A stretch of DNA of 35,147 nucleotides, from positions 1 through 35,147 of the forward strand of contig JAFGEF010000143.1 in the NCBI GenBank assembly GCA_016931715.1. Direction: 5' to 3'. Numbering within the stretch: the stretch's first letter is position 1; each line of letters opens with the position of its first letter. Under the pieces are notes generated by a model that made no database searches, was not told where the DNA came from, and worked only from the letters and a program-made list of their open reading frames with translations. Shown one piece after another: positions 6,972 through 14,520 of the stretch. The position numbers and the translations under genes were made by a program. This stretch comes from Sedimentisphaerales bacterium. Its GTDB lineage: Bacteria; Planctomycetota; Phycisphaerae; Sedimentisphaerales; Anaerobacaceae.

Positions 6972-8729
6972 TTAAGAATGAATGCTTTTTATTATCCTGG
7001 AAATTAAGATGATTATATTGAATTGCGGCAATACAAAAAGACTTGCACCCAATAGTAATAAAATTGCTACCAATATAAGTTTCCAATATTTTCGACCATG
7101 TAAACGGTACCATAAAATTTTTTGGAGAAATTCTGGCGGTTTTGGTTCAAGAGGTACTTCTTGTTTTTCTTTAAAATCCTGCTCTGTTTTGTGATTTGTT
7201 ATTCCGTCTTTTTCATACAACGGCATTTCGAGGCCTGATTCTGTTCTTTGATTTCTTTCGTTATGATTTTCGTGTATGACTGAAACAGTTTGTTCCCTTT
7301 GCTGAATCCAGTCTGCTATCTCCACAGTGTTTTTAAGATTTATTGTTGTATTTCCCTCTCGTACATAAAGATTATTTTCCATATAAACTATTTGACTACG
7401 GTTCAAAGGTTCTATATTAACTCTGCATATGGTTGCTTGATTAAATTTTTCAAAGAAACACTCTATTTTACCATGCGGAAATGGTTTAAGATAATTTCGT
7501 ATCAAGTCACGTAATCTTAACTCAAATCCATCTGTATTATTATTTTTCACATGTTGTAAGTCTTTTTCAATTCCGATTATTGTGCCGTCATCTCGAACGC
7601 CAATTAATAAAACTCCACCATCAGCATTTAATAAAGCGGCTATTGTTTTCAGACATTCTTTACTCAAGTCTTTATTATGTTGATTTTTATCAATATCATA
7701 TTCCAAAGATGCTTTGAACTCGATGTAATGTCCCTCACCCCTTTTAATAATTTCCTTTACGGATACTTTGGCAAGGCTCAAAAACTGTGAATTTATTTCC
7801 TTCTCTCCGCCTTTTCCCTGAGGCTTTTTGATTTCTTTTGCAGTTTCTTTTAATGCTTCTTCCAGATTATTCAAAGCGTATTTCAAACCGTCAAGTATAA
7901 GTTCGGCTTTTTCAAAATCAGGTTTTGTTATAGCGTCATCATATTCTTTTAGACGTTTAACAAAATCCTCATATTTTCTGCGAACAGAGCCGAATAGGTT
8001 CGGATATTTTCTCTCAAGAGAGTCGCAGTATTTATCTATACGATTTCTTATTGGTTCAAATGTAGAAGTCAAGCTTTGTTTACTATTTGTCAATGGGTTT
8101 TTTGTCTTTGCGACCTGTTCCGCAAGTTCCAGAGCCAATGTAGCTAATTTTGTTTCCTCTCCACCTTTTTCCTGTGGCTGTGTAGCTTCCTCACTGGACA
8201 ATTCTGTTATGTTTCTCATACGTCTTATCAATGTCGCTATTGCCCCATCCAAGAAACATACTGGATCCCATGCTATATCTACTTGTCGTTCTCCTATAAG
8301 GTCAGATGGGAGTATTTCGCCTTTTCTTGCTTTTAGCTGCACTTCTTTTGAAGATTTATGACAATTGATATGGTATTCGACATCTTCCCAAAAATCGTCA
8401 TAAGATTCTTTAAGTGAAGTTGCTAAATCAGGCTTGTATAAACGAAAAATATCAATGATAAGGTGAAATTCTTTTTGTTCTGTTGTAAGAAATAGTACAA
8501 AATCATCTTTGCCATAACACAGATTCGGATGACTAAAAAATACAGCAATAAGACGCTGTTTTAAAAGCCATTCGTTAACCCAGTCTTCAACAATTGTAAG
8601 GGTGATTTTGGGAGGACATACACCATTAGGATCAACAAATCTTACTCGTTCCTTTTTAGACCAATTCTCAAAATTATCAGCAATTTGATTCAATTGCGTT
8701 ATAGCTGTCGAGATTGCTATTTTTTCCAT
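6972..8729 (-). CDS. AlbA_2 (Schlafen-type) domain protein with C-terminal membrane anchor
   Basis: The 585-residue product has a helical N-terminal region (1-300) of unknown family. An AlbA_2 / Schlafen-like putative DNA-binding domain follows at about 330-465: GEGHYIEFKASLEYD, then CLKTIAALLNADGGVLLIGVRDDGTIIGIEKD, then YVREGNTTI. These are the three typical blocks. A hydrophobic helix at about 556-580 suggests anchoring in the inner membrane, unusual for an AlbA_2 protein. Two similar linkers (PQEKGGEE at ~185 and PQGKGGEK at ~303) bracket the middle helical part. AlbA_2 proteins act as transcription regulators or nucleic-acid-related defence components; which applies here is unknown. The gene diverges from two plus-strand accessory genes. 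Confidence 0.8.
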   Translation of the reverse strand: MEKIAISTAITQLNQIADNFENWSKKERVRFVDPNGVCPPKITLTIVEDWVNEWLLKQRLIAVFFSHPNLCYGKDDFVLFLTTEQKEFHLIIDIFRLYKPDLATSLKESYDDFWEDVEYHINCHKSSKEVQLKARKGEILPSDLIGERQVDIAWDPVCFLDGAIATLIRRMRNITELSSEEATQPQEKGGEETKLATLALELAEQVAKTKNPLTNSKQSLTSTFEPIRNRIDKYCDSLERKYPNLFGSVRRKYEDFVKRLKEYDDAITKPDFEKAELILDGLKYALNNLEEALKETAKEIKKPQGKGGEKEINSQFLSLAKVSVKEIIKRGEGHYIEFKASLEYDIDKNQHNKDLSKECLKTIAALLNADGGVLLIGVRDDGTIIGIEKDLQHVKNNNTDGFELRLRDLIRNYLKPFPHGKIECFFEKFNQATICRVNIEPLNRSQIVYMENNLYVREGNTTINLKNTVEIADWIQQREQTVSVIHENHNERNQRTESGLEMPLYEKDGITNHKTEQDFKEKQEVPLEPKPPEFLQKILWYRLHGRKYWKLILVAILLLLGASLFVLPQFNIIILISRIIKSIHS

Positions 8730-9011
8730 CTTTACCTGTCCTTTTGGGTCGATACAAGCGGAGTAACGGACAGGTGTTTCATTACCCCGATTGTACCGCT
8801 TAGCGGTTAATTATGCCGCTTTCCCGATATATTAAATTTTCATGGAATATTATCTATTTTTTGCCAAAATTTGTCAAACGAAAGAGTTTTTTTCTATTGC
8901 TTTCAAACTGCTCAATAGCTATATTAAATTTAAGAGAGTTGCTTGCTTTGGAAAATGTCGTTTTTTACCCCCAGAGAAAACTTTCGTTTTTAGATATTTC
9001 TTTTTGGAGAG

Positions 9012-9797
9012 TTGAAAATTAAAATAACTAAAATCATTTCTTACATTCATCTTTTGTGTTGTATCGGTTGGTTAGTTTGCGCTATCGTAGGAGCGTATTT
9101 AATTATAAAAGATTTAATAACAACAGGTGAAATTTACAAAAGTGATATTATTTTTGATTTTTGTGTCTTAATTGCCTTATTTGCATCAACTGCAAGTGGT
9201 ATTTATTCTTTCATAATCAGACACAAGAAACAATGGAATAATATTAAATTAATACATGCAACATTAGAGACAAAAATTATTTTTTATATTCATTTTTTGA
9301 CATGCGTAGGCTGGTTAATTGTTGGATTATGGTTTTTGAAAGATGAGCTATCTTATATTACTTCTTCAAGAAAATATTATACGAAACTTGGACTTCGTCC
9401 CGTGGACTACAAAGCATATATGGAGTGTATATTGGTATTTACTGCCGTATTTATATCAACTGTTAGTGGTATTTACTTATTTTTATTTAGTAGCGAATTC
9501 TGGAAACATGATTTTGCACTGCTTTTTAGAGTTAAAAGTCAAATTGCAATTCTGTGGATTGGTATTTTACTGATTGTTTTCATGTGTCTTTTCCCACCGT
9601 TTGTTTCAAGTAGTAGCACAGGATATGAACATGGTTATGCGTTTTTATTATCTGATACAATTTCAGTCGATGATGGATGGCGTGAAAAAGAAATCAAAGC
9701 TCATATTGATTTAGAACGACTTATAGTTCAATGTGCAATAGTAAGTATTATCACCGGAGGGTTGTTTTATACCCTAAAATACAAAAAGAAAGACTGA
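9012..9797 (+). CDS. Membrane protein with internal duplication
   Basis: The 261-residue product has about six membrane segments and an internal repeat. Residues ~10-75 (YIHLLCCIGWLV ... STASGIYSFI) and ~92-160 (YIHFLTCVGWLI ... STVSGIYLFL) share the IHxLxCxGWL and ASTxSGIY patterns, so it arose by tandem duplication. The start is a TTG at 9012 with GGAGA immediately upstream (tight spacing, 2-3 bases). Its stop is 2 bases before the ATG of the next gene, so the two are co-transcribed. Base composition is AT-richer than the metabolic genes. No named family recognised; the function is unknown. Confidence 0.7.
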   Translation: MKIKITKIISYIHLLCCIGWLVCAIVGAYLIIKDLITTGEIYKSDIIFDFCVLIALFASTASGIYSFIIRHKKQWNNIKLIHATLETKIIFYIHFLTCVGWLIVGLWFLKDELSYITSSRKYYTKLGLRPVDYKAYMECILVFTAVFISTVSGIYLFLFSSEFWKHDFALLFRVKSQIAILWIGILLIVFMCLFPPFVSSSSTGYEHGYAFLLSDTISVDDGWREKEIKAHIDLERLIVQCAIVSIITGGLFYTLKYKKKD

Positions 9798-9799
9798 AT

Positions 9800-10276
9800 A
9801 TGAGTAAAATAATGAAGGAAAGTCCAACTGTAGAACAACTAAAAGGTGCATTGAAGAACTTAAAAAATTATGAATTATGGATGTTATATTCATTAGCTAA
9901 TATTCTTGCTGTTGACTATAAAGGCACGGGTGTAATTCATAATGCTTTGTTAGAATCCTTCCTTGTTCATGCCAGAATACTTATTGAATTTTTTTTCAAA
10001 GATGAAGAATATAAAGATACTGTACGGGCTAGCCATTACATAGAGTCTGGTAATTCATGGAAAAATATACGTCCTCAAAAAACTAAGTTAATCGATGAAA
10101 CAGAAAAAAACGCTCATAAATATCTTGCTCATATCACATATACTCGATTAAAAGACAAAAAGGAATGGCCTTTTATTGAAATTACGAATGAAATAGACTC
10201 GGTAATGAAAGTTTTTATGGAAAATTTGCCAGAAGAATTTACCCTCGAAATTAATAATGAACAAAAGCCTTCTTAA
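9800..10276 (+). CDS. Small helical protein, unknown family
   Basis: The 158-residue product begins MSKIMKESPT. I chose the ATG at 9800, which is 2 bases after the preceding stop, over an upstream in-frame start overlapping that gene. It is soluble and mostly helical, with a recognisable block ALLESFLVHARILIEFFFKD (about residues 46-65). Blocks of this kind occur in uncharacterised helical proteins of bacterial accessory regions, some of which resemble HEPN-like bundles, but the RxxxxH ribonuclease motif is not seen. A second block, EKNAHKYLAHITYTR, follows. Co-transcribed with the duplicated membrane protein. Confidence 0.7.
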   Translation: MSKIMKESPTVEQLKGALKNLKNYELWMLYSLANILAVDYKGTGVIHNALLESFLVHARILIEFFFKDEEYKDTVRASHYIESGNSWKNIRPQKTKLIDETEKNAHKYLAHITYTRLKDKKEWPFIEITNEIDSVMKVFMENLPEEFTLEINNEQKPS

Positions 10277-10370
10277 AAAACGACCTCATATAATACCTTG
10301 CATAGTTGCAGCTATAATGCTGTTCGGAGCTTTAGGTGATTGGCCTTATGTCTATTTTCAACTTCTTTAA
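10257..10370 (+). pseudogene. Truncated small membrane protein
   Basis: An ATG inside the end of the previous gene opens a 37-codon frame: MNKSLLKKRPHIIPC, then a hydrophobic IVAAIMLFGALGDWPYVYFQLL, then TAA at 10368. The hydrophobic helix followed by a WPYxY...LL motif is the opening of a known type of small (~90-110-residue) two-to-three-helix bacterial membrane protein. This one stops at that motif, so only the N-terminal third remains. It could alternatively be a genuine tiny membrane protein. Confidence 0.45.
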
Positions 10371-10755
10371 GACGTTTTTCAATTTATCGGGTTTGATTTT
10401 TTAAGCGTAGGCATGATCCTTATCATCAGGGCAAAATTGAATTTGTAACTTCTGATGAAAAACGGAAGCTATTTTTCGCAGCATTGCTTTATTAGACAAG
10501 ATAACAGGATAAGATAGTGGATATTTTTTGTGTTTTTTGTGCTTCTTGCGGCTGAATTTGATGAAATGGTGCGATTCATCGCACCCTACATTTTTTAAAA
10601 TCTTTATGGTTTTAAAATTGTAATGGATTCCCTTCTTCAAGGGAATTGCAAACGGAGTAAGAATTCTGTGTAAATCCGTGTCAGAAAAAACAGCGTTAAT
10701 CAATGTCAAAAAATATATTTGGTTATGTCAGTGACGCGCCAGAATAATCAAGTTT
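10371..10755. other. Gene-poor stretch with decayed sequence
   Basis: The stretch holds the right degenerate repeat (10540-10700). A minus-strand reading frame ends at 10401 whose last ~35 residues (LRKIASVFHQKLQIQFCPDD) resemble the C-terminus of an XRE/HigA-type antitoxin; the rest of that frame is repeat translation. I regard it as a remnant and not a working gene. Confidence 0.35.
10540..10700. repeat. Degenerate dispersed repeat, right flank, inverted relative to 6838-6960
   Basis: It contains GAAATGGTGCGATTCATCGC and TGTGTAAATCCGTGTCAG, reverse complements of modules at 6838-6960. An internal hairpin ATTCCCTTC...GAAGGGAAT (about 10626-10645) is present. Non-coding. Confidence 0.55.
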
Positions 10756-11982
10756 TTACCAGTCGAGGACGGAGCCGTCGTAGGGGTCGTACAACTGCGG
10801 GAAGTTATAGTCACGATCGCCTTTCCGTTCCTCGATAGCATCTTCGTCAAGCTCTATACCCAGGCCGGGTTTTTTCGACAGGAATACATATCCATTTGTT
10901 ACCTGGTACGGTTCTTTTATATAACCTTCACCCAACGTAGCAAACTCGTGGATTACGAAGTTGGGAATAGACGCCATAACATGCATCGAAGCGGTTGTGC
11001 CGATAATTCCTTCCTTGCTGTGCGGCATGATTCCGACATAGTAAGCTTCCGCCATGCCGGCGATTATTTTCATTTCAGTGACACCGCCGCAGTGAGTTAT
11101 ATCGGGCTGCAATAAAGTAGCCGCTTTCTTTTCGAGAATTTCGCGAAATCCCCATTTTGTGAAAATCCGCTCGCCCGTAGCGATTGGAATATGCGTCTTT
11201 TTCGCCAGTTCCGCCATTTCATCGACATTTTGAGCAGGGATAGGCTCTTCGATGAACATCGGGTCGTAAGGCTCCAGTGCTTTGATGAGCTTTTGTGCCA
11301 TTGCAACATTGTATTTGCCATGGAAATCTATTCCGATATCTATTTCACGTCCGCCTTGTTCACGCATCCTCGCGACAGTGCTTACGGCATTATCCACCCA
11401 TGCCGGTGAATCCATATTTCTTGCGGTTCCTGACGGTCCGGTTTTGAATGCCTGGAATCCTTGCTGCATGCCTTGTGTGACATTGCTTGAGCCGGAATAT
11501 ACCCTGATCCTGTCTCTTGTCGGTCCGCCGAGAAGCTCGTACAGAGGCACTCCGAGGGCTTTGGCTTTTATGTCCCAGAGAGCCATATCAATACCTGATA
11601 GCGCACTGGTAAGCACCGGACCGCCGCGATAGAATGCGTGTCGGTAAATAGCCTGCCAGTGATGCACAGGGCAGCGCGGGTCTTTGCCGATGAGGTAATC
11701 ACCCATTTCCGCGACTGCGGCCTGTACGGTTGGAGCCCAGCCTTCGAGGCTTGGCTCACCGAGACCTACGATGCCGGCATCCGTATGAACCTTTAGAAAT
11801 ACAGCACGTGTCCTGTTAATCGGGATTGTTTCGAGCCTGGTTATCTTGATGTTGTCTTTGGGATCGACTGCGGCTTTGCTCTCGTTAAACGCGTTTGCCT
11901 GGCTGTCAAGATAAGAAAGTCCTGCCGCTCCTGCGAGCATTGTGTTGAGCATTCGTCTTCGGGTGAGTTGTTGATTCGACAT
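10756..11982 (-). CDS. Galactonate dehydratase-like enolase-superfamily enzyme with Tat signal
   Basis: The 408-residue product belongs to the mandelate racemase/muconate lactonising group. From memory of E. coli DgoD, key residues are Asp183, His185, Glu209, Glu235 and His285. Here Asp219, His221 (DFHG), Glu245 (EEP), Glu271 (GER) and His321 (PHS) occur at identical spacings, strongly suggesting sugar-acid dehydratase chemistry (galactonate to 2-keto-3-deoxygalactonate). The N-terminus carries a twin-arginine-like motif (TRRRMLNTMLAGAAGL) and is ~36 residues longer than DgoD, so export or cofactor-linked export is predicted, unusual because DgoD is cytoplasmic. The gene stands alone on the minus strand with no adjacent sugar kinase or aldolase. 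The exact substrate is uncertain. Confidence 0.85.
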   Translation of the reverse strand: MSNQQLTRRRMLNTMLAGAAGLSYLDSQANAFNESKAAVDPKDNIKITRLETIPINRTRAVFLKVHTDAGIVGLGEPSLEGWAPTVQAAVAEMGDYLIGKDPRCPVHHWQAIYRHAFYRGGPVLTSALSGIDMALWDIKAKALGVPLYELLGGPTRDRIRVYSGSSNVTQGMQQGFQAFKTGPSGTARNMDSPAWVDNAVSTVARMREQGGREIDIGIDFHGKYNVAMAQKLIKALEPYDPMFIEEPIPAQNVDEMAELAKKTHIPIATGERIFTKWGFREILEKKAATLLQPDITHCGGVTEMKIIAGMAEAYYVGIMPHSKEGIIGTTASMHVMASIPNFVIHEFATLGEGYIKEPYQVTNGYVFLSKKPGLGIELDEDAIEERKGDRDYNFPQLYDPYDGSVLDW

Positions 11983-12132
11983 GTTTTAACCTCCTGTATA
12001 AGTTAGAATATTAAAAACAGTTAAAATCATTCAGCTCATAATATATAGACCTTCGCTGATTTTGCAAGAAAGAAAAAAAACCTCACTTCGGCGAGCTCAG
12101 TCGAGTCGTTACCTCTTTGGTTAAAAAGTTGA

Positions 12133-12161
12133 TTGCAGACTACAAATCAATTTGGTATAAT
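12133..12161 (+). promoter_or_regulatory. Promoter of the toxin-antitoxin pair, TTGCAG-17-TATAAT
   Basis: -35-like TTGCAG (12133-12138) and consensus TATAAT (12156-12161) are 17 bp apart, 51 bases before the antitoxin ATG. Confidence 0.6.
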
Positions 12162-12212
12162 TGCTTTTGTAAAAAGAAAGTTTATAAAAGGGTATGAAAA
12201 CCGGGGCAAAAC

Positions 12213-12395
12213 ATGACAGCAAAGCAAAAAGCGTGTGAAGTTATATCACGAATGCCGGATGAATCGACATTCGAAGATATCCAGTACCATCTTTATGTTC
12301 TTCAATGTATCGAGCAGGGAGAAAAGGATATAGAGGATGGAAACGTCCTGTCACATGATGAGGTTGAGAGCAGACTGGCAAAATGGCTCAAGTAA
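12213..12395 (+). CDS. Small antitoxin of a ParE/RelE-type pair
   Basis: The 60-residue acidic product contains an N-terminal helix region (KQKACEVISRMPDESTFEDIQYHLYVLQCIEQGEKDIEDG) and a C-terminus SHDEVESRLAKWLK. The 'IExGxxDixxGxxxsHxEVxxrlxkWl' ending is common in small antitoxins that precede ParE/RelE toxins. It overlaps the toxin start by 13 bases, indicating coupled translation. No RHH or HTH domain is clear. A promoter with TATAAT lies 51 bases upstream. Confidence 0.8.
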   Translation: MTAKQKACEVISRMPDESTFEDIQYHLYVLQCIEQGEKDIEDGNVLSHDEVESRLAKWLK

Positions 12396-12682
12396 TATGG
12401 ACAATTAAAGCTGTCGAACATATCGAGGAAATAGGTTCATTTATCGAAAAGGACTCTCGCTTCCAGGCTCGCCGAGTTGTCCAGCTAATAATTAAAGAAA
12501 CACGAAAGCTTAAAGAACATAGAAGAATCGGTCATGTGATTCCTGAAATGCAAAATGACAAATATCGTGAGCTTAGAGTTTTTAGTTATCGAATCTTTTA
12601 CAAGTTATTGAGCGAAGACAAGGTAGCCATTATCGGAGTTGTTCATGGAAGCAGGCTGTTTAACCTTCAATGGCTTGAATAA
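12383..12682 (+). CDS. ParE/RelE superfamily toxin
   Basis: The 99-residue product shows the ParE/RelE pattern: an N-terminal strand VIWTIKAVEHIEEIGSFIEKDS, two helices, RRIGHVIPEMQNDKYRELRVFSYRIFYKL, and a final VVHGSRLF. The 'yREl...YRIfY' and 'HgxR' blocks are typical. ParE members poison DNA gyrase, RelE members cut ribosome-bound mRNA; ParE-like is favoured by the 'GhviPE...RE' block. It is convergent with the ETF-QO gene (43-bp gap). Confidence 0.88.
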   Translation: MAQVIWTIKAVEHIEEIGSFIEKDSRFQARRVVQLIIKETRKLKEHRRIGHVIPEMQNDKYRELRVFSYRIFYKLLSEDKVAIIGVVHGSRLFNLQWLE

Positions 12683-12725
12683 ATCCGACTGAATTTTATA
12701 ATACAACTGGCGGTTTCAGATAATT

Positions 12726-14414
12726 TCACATTCTTTTATAGCGTGGACCGCCGGAGCCTTCAGGGACTGTCCATCTGATATTATCGAAGGGACATTTTCT
12801 CTGGCATGTTTTGCAGTGAAGGCAGTTGGAGGAATTGGCGGGCTTTACATCGTTGTGAATCATTTCATATACGCCCGCCGGACAAAATGTTATGCAGGGA
12901 CTGTTATACAGTGGAGTGCATTTTGTTTTGCATACCTGCGGGTCGAGAATTGTCAGGTGTGATGGTTCTTCTTCGCGATGAGCTGTTGCCGCCATTGCGG
13001 TGAACGTGTCTTTGTCGAAATTCTGATTTGGTTTAAGTCGATATTTGGCAATTGTCATCGCCTCATAATCATTCTCGACTTTGTATTTCGGCAAAAAGCG
13101 ACCAAGTATCGAAAGCGGCATACCCTGCAGGGGTCCGAATTTTGCGACAGTCTGGCGGAAGTTTTTCGCCGCTCTCATTTCCCTGCCGATATTTGATTTA
13201 TCAACCAGCCTTGTATAAACCGAAGCTGCCGTTTCGGGATTATCGAGGCTTTGCATGATAGCGTTTGCCGCCTGGATTCCCGAATCAAGGGCGTTGTGAA
13301 GTCCCTTGATTTTCAGCATATTCACAAACCCGGCGCTGTCACCGAGAATCATTACATTTGCTTTGCCGATATTTCCGGTTTTCGGTTCCCTTGGAATTGC
13401 ATAGAAGCCTCCTTCGGGAATCATTTTTGCGCCGGCTTCGACGACCTGGCCTCCCTGTATGAATTTTCTGACAAACCTGTGATTTTTGAAATTCGTAAGA
13501 GCGTCCTGCGGATTAAAATCACAATACTTCCAGTCTGCGCCGACAATCATGCCGACAGCGAGGTGGTCTTGATCGCCGGCGTAGAGAATACCGCCGCCGA
13601 ACATTCCGGGACCGAGAACCGGAGTCCAGATTGGGTATCCCATTGCGTGAACAACGCGGCCGGATGTGAATTTCTGATATTGCTCCGGACTTACCTTTAT
13701 CAGCTCTTTTACGCCGACTGAAAATAGCTTCGGGCTTTGTCTTTGCAAATTTGCTTTTTTAACAAATATTTCTGTTACAAGGCCGTCGCAGCCTTCGGCA
13801 AGAACTACGAAATCGGCATAAATAATTTCACCTTCGACGAAGTTGGGCTGCTTATGTCCCTCTTTGTTCAGTCCCCGGTCAACGAGTTTTACGCCTGTTG
13901 CCATTCCGGATGATTCGTCGAGAATTATGTCACTAACAGCAAAGCCTGTTAATACTTCCACGCCGAGATTTTTCGCGATTTGTCCGAGCCACTTTGTGAG
14001 TTTGCTTATTGATACAGAATAATTTCCCTCATGTATCATCTGGCCGAAGCCTATGCCGAATATTTTGGCAAGTTTCAAGACGAATAAAATATTGAAGGAA
14101 AGAAATTTTCCCAGAAAGAACATGATATTATCTTTGTCAATTACATTGGCAAGAACTTCTTTTGCGGCGTCAGTGTCACGCCAGCCCGGCGAAGCCGCGT
14201 CCAGCAGAGTATGAAGAGGTTCGTATTCCAGCACTGCTCCGGAGAGATTATGATTGCCCAAATCGGCGCTCTTTTCCACGATGCAGATATCGATGTCCGG
14301 CTTTTGGGTTTTTAGCTTTATTGCGGCTGCAAGTCCTGCAGGTCCTGCTCCGACAACTAAAACGATTACTCTGTTGCAGTCTTTATTATTCGACACTTTT
14401 AACTCCAGCTTCAA
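12726..14414 (-). CDS. Electron-transfer flavoprotein:quinone oxidoreductase
   Basis: The 562-residue product has an N-terminal FAD-binding Rossmann motif GAGPAG (22-27) and an ETF-QO-type middle region. Its C-terminal ferredoxin-like domain ends in the family's usual VPEGSGGPxY block. ETF-QO passes electrons from reduced ETF to the quinone pool at the inner membrane face. Mammalian ETF-QO binds one 4Fe-4S cluster with four Cys. Here eight Cys are visible in two groups (495, 499, 507, 511 and 531, 534, 537, 541), the second a full CxxCxxCxxxCP motif, so two clusters are possible. The gene follows the fused ETF gene on the same strand with a repeat in the 106-bp gap. Confidence 0.92.
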   Translation of the reverse strand: MKLELKVSNNKDCNRVIVLVVGAGPAGLAAAIKLKTQKPDIDICIVEKSADLGNHNLSGAVLEYEPLHTLLDAASPGWRDTDAAKEVLANVIDKDNIMFFLGKFLSFNILFVLKLAKIFGIGFGQMIHEGNYSVSISKLTKWLGQIAKNLGVEVLTGFAVSDIILDESSGMATGVKLVDRGLNKEGHKQPNFVEGEIIYADFVVLAEGCDGLVTEIFVKKANLQRQSPKLFSVGVKELIKVSPEQYQKFTSGRVVHAMGYPIWTPVLGPGMFGGGILYAGDQDHLAVGMIVGADWKYCDFNPQDALTNFKNHRFVRKFIQGGQVVEAGAKMIPEGGFYAIPREPKTGNIGKANVMILGDSAGFVNMLKIKGLHNALDSGIQAANAIMQSLDNPETAASVYTRLVDKSNIGREMRAAKNFRQTVAKFGPLQGMPLSILGRFLPKYKVENDYEAMTIAKYRLKPNQNFDKDTFTAMAATAHREEEPSHLTILDPQVCKTKCTPLYNSPCITFCPAGVYEMIHNDVKPANSSNCLHCKTCQRKCPFDNIRWTVPEGSGGPRYKRM

Positions 14415-14434
14415 AAGTTATATTCTAATAAGTA

Positions 14435-14504
14435 GTCATGCTGAGCTTATAGTGAAGCATCCGGCTATCGATGCCCAGATTCTTCGTTTCACTCAGAATG
14501 ACAC
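14435..14504. repeat. ~70-bp imperfect palindromic repeat, copy B
   Basis: It starts GTCATGCTGAG and ends CTCAGAATGAC, so its ends are inverted repeats, and it is the reverse-orientation relative of copy A at 6-76 (shared ATCGATGCCCAGATTCTTCG-type core). It sits in the short spacer between the ETF fusion and ETF-QO genes, so any transcript through both would contain its hairpin. Confidence 0.75.
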
Positions 14505-14520
14505 ACTTCGTTTGATAAAT

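Noticed and set aside
8813-9022. 69-residue plus-strand ORF before the duplicated membrane protein
   Set aside because: No ribosome site, AT-rich text without protein-like pattern, and it overlaps the next gene; probably chance.
10401-10709. 102-residue minus-strand ORF
   Set aside because: Most of it translates the degenerate repeat; only its last ~35 residues resemble an antitoxin C-terminus, so it is treated as a remnant.
12061-12120. CACTTCGGCGAGCTCAGTCG-type palindromic words
   Set aside because: Possibly a decayed relative of the 70-bp repeat, but too short and diverged to call.
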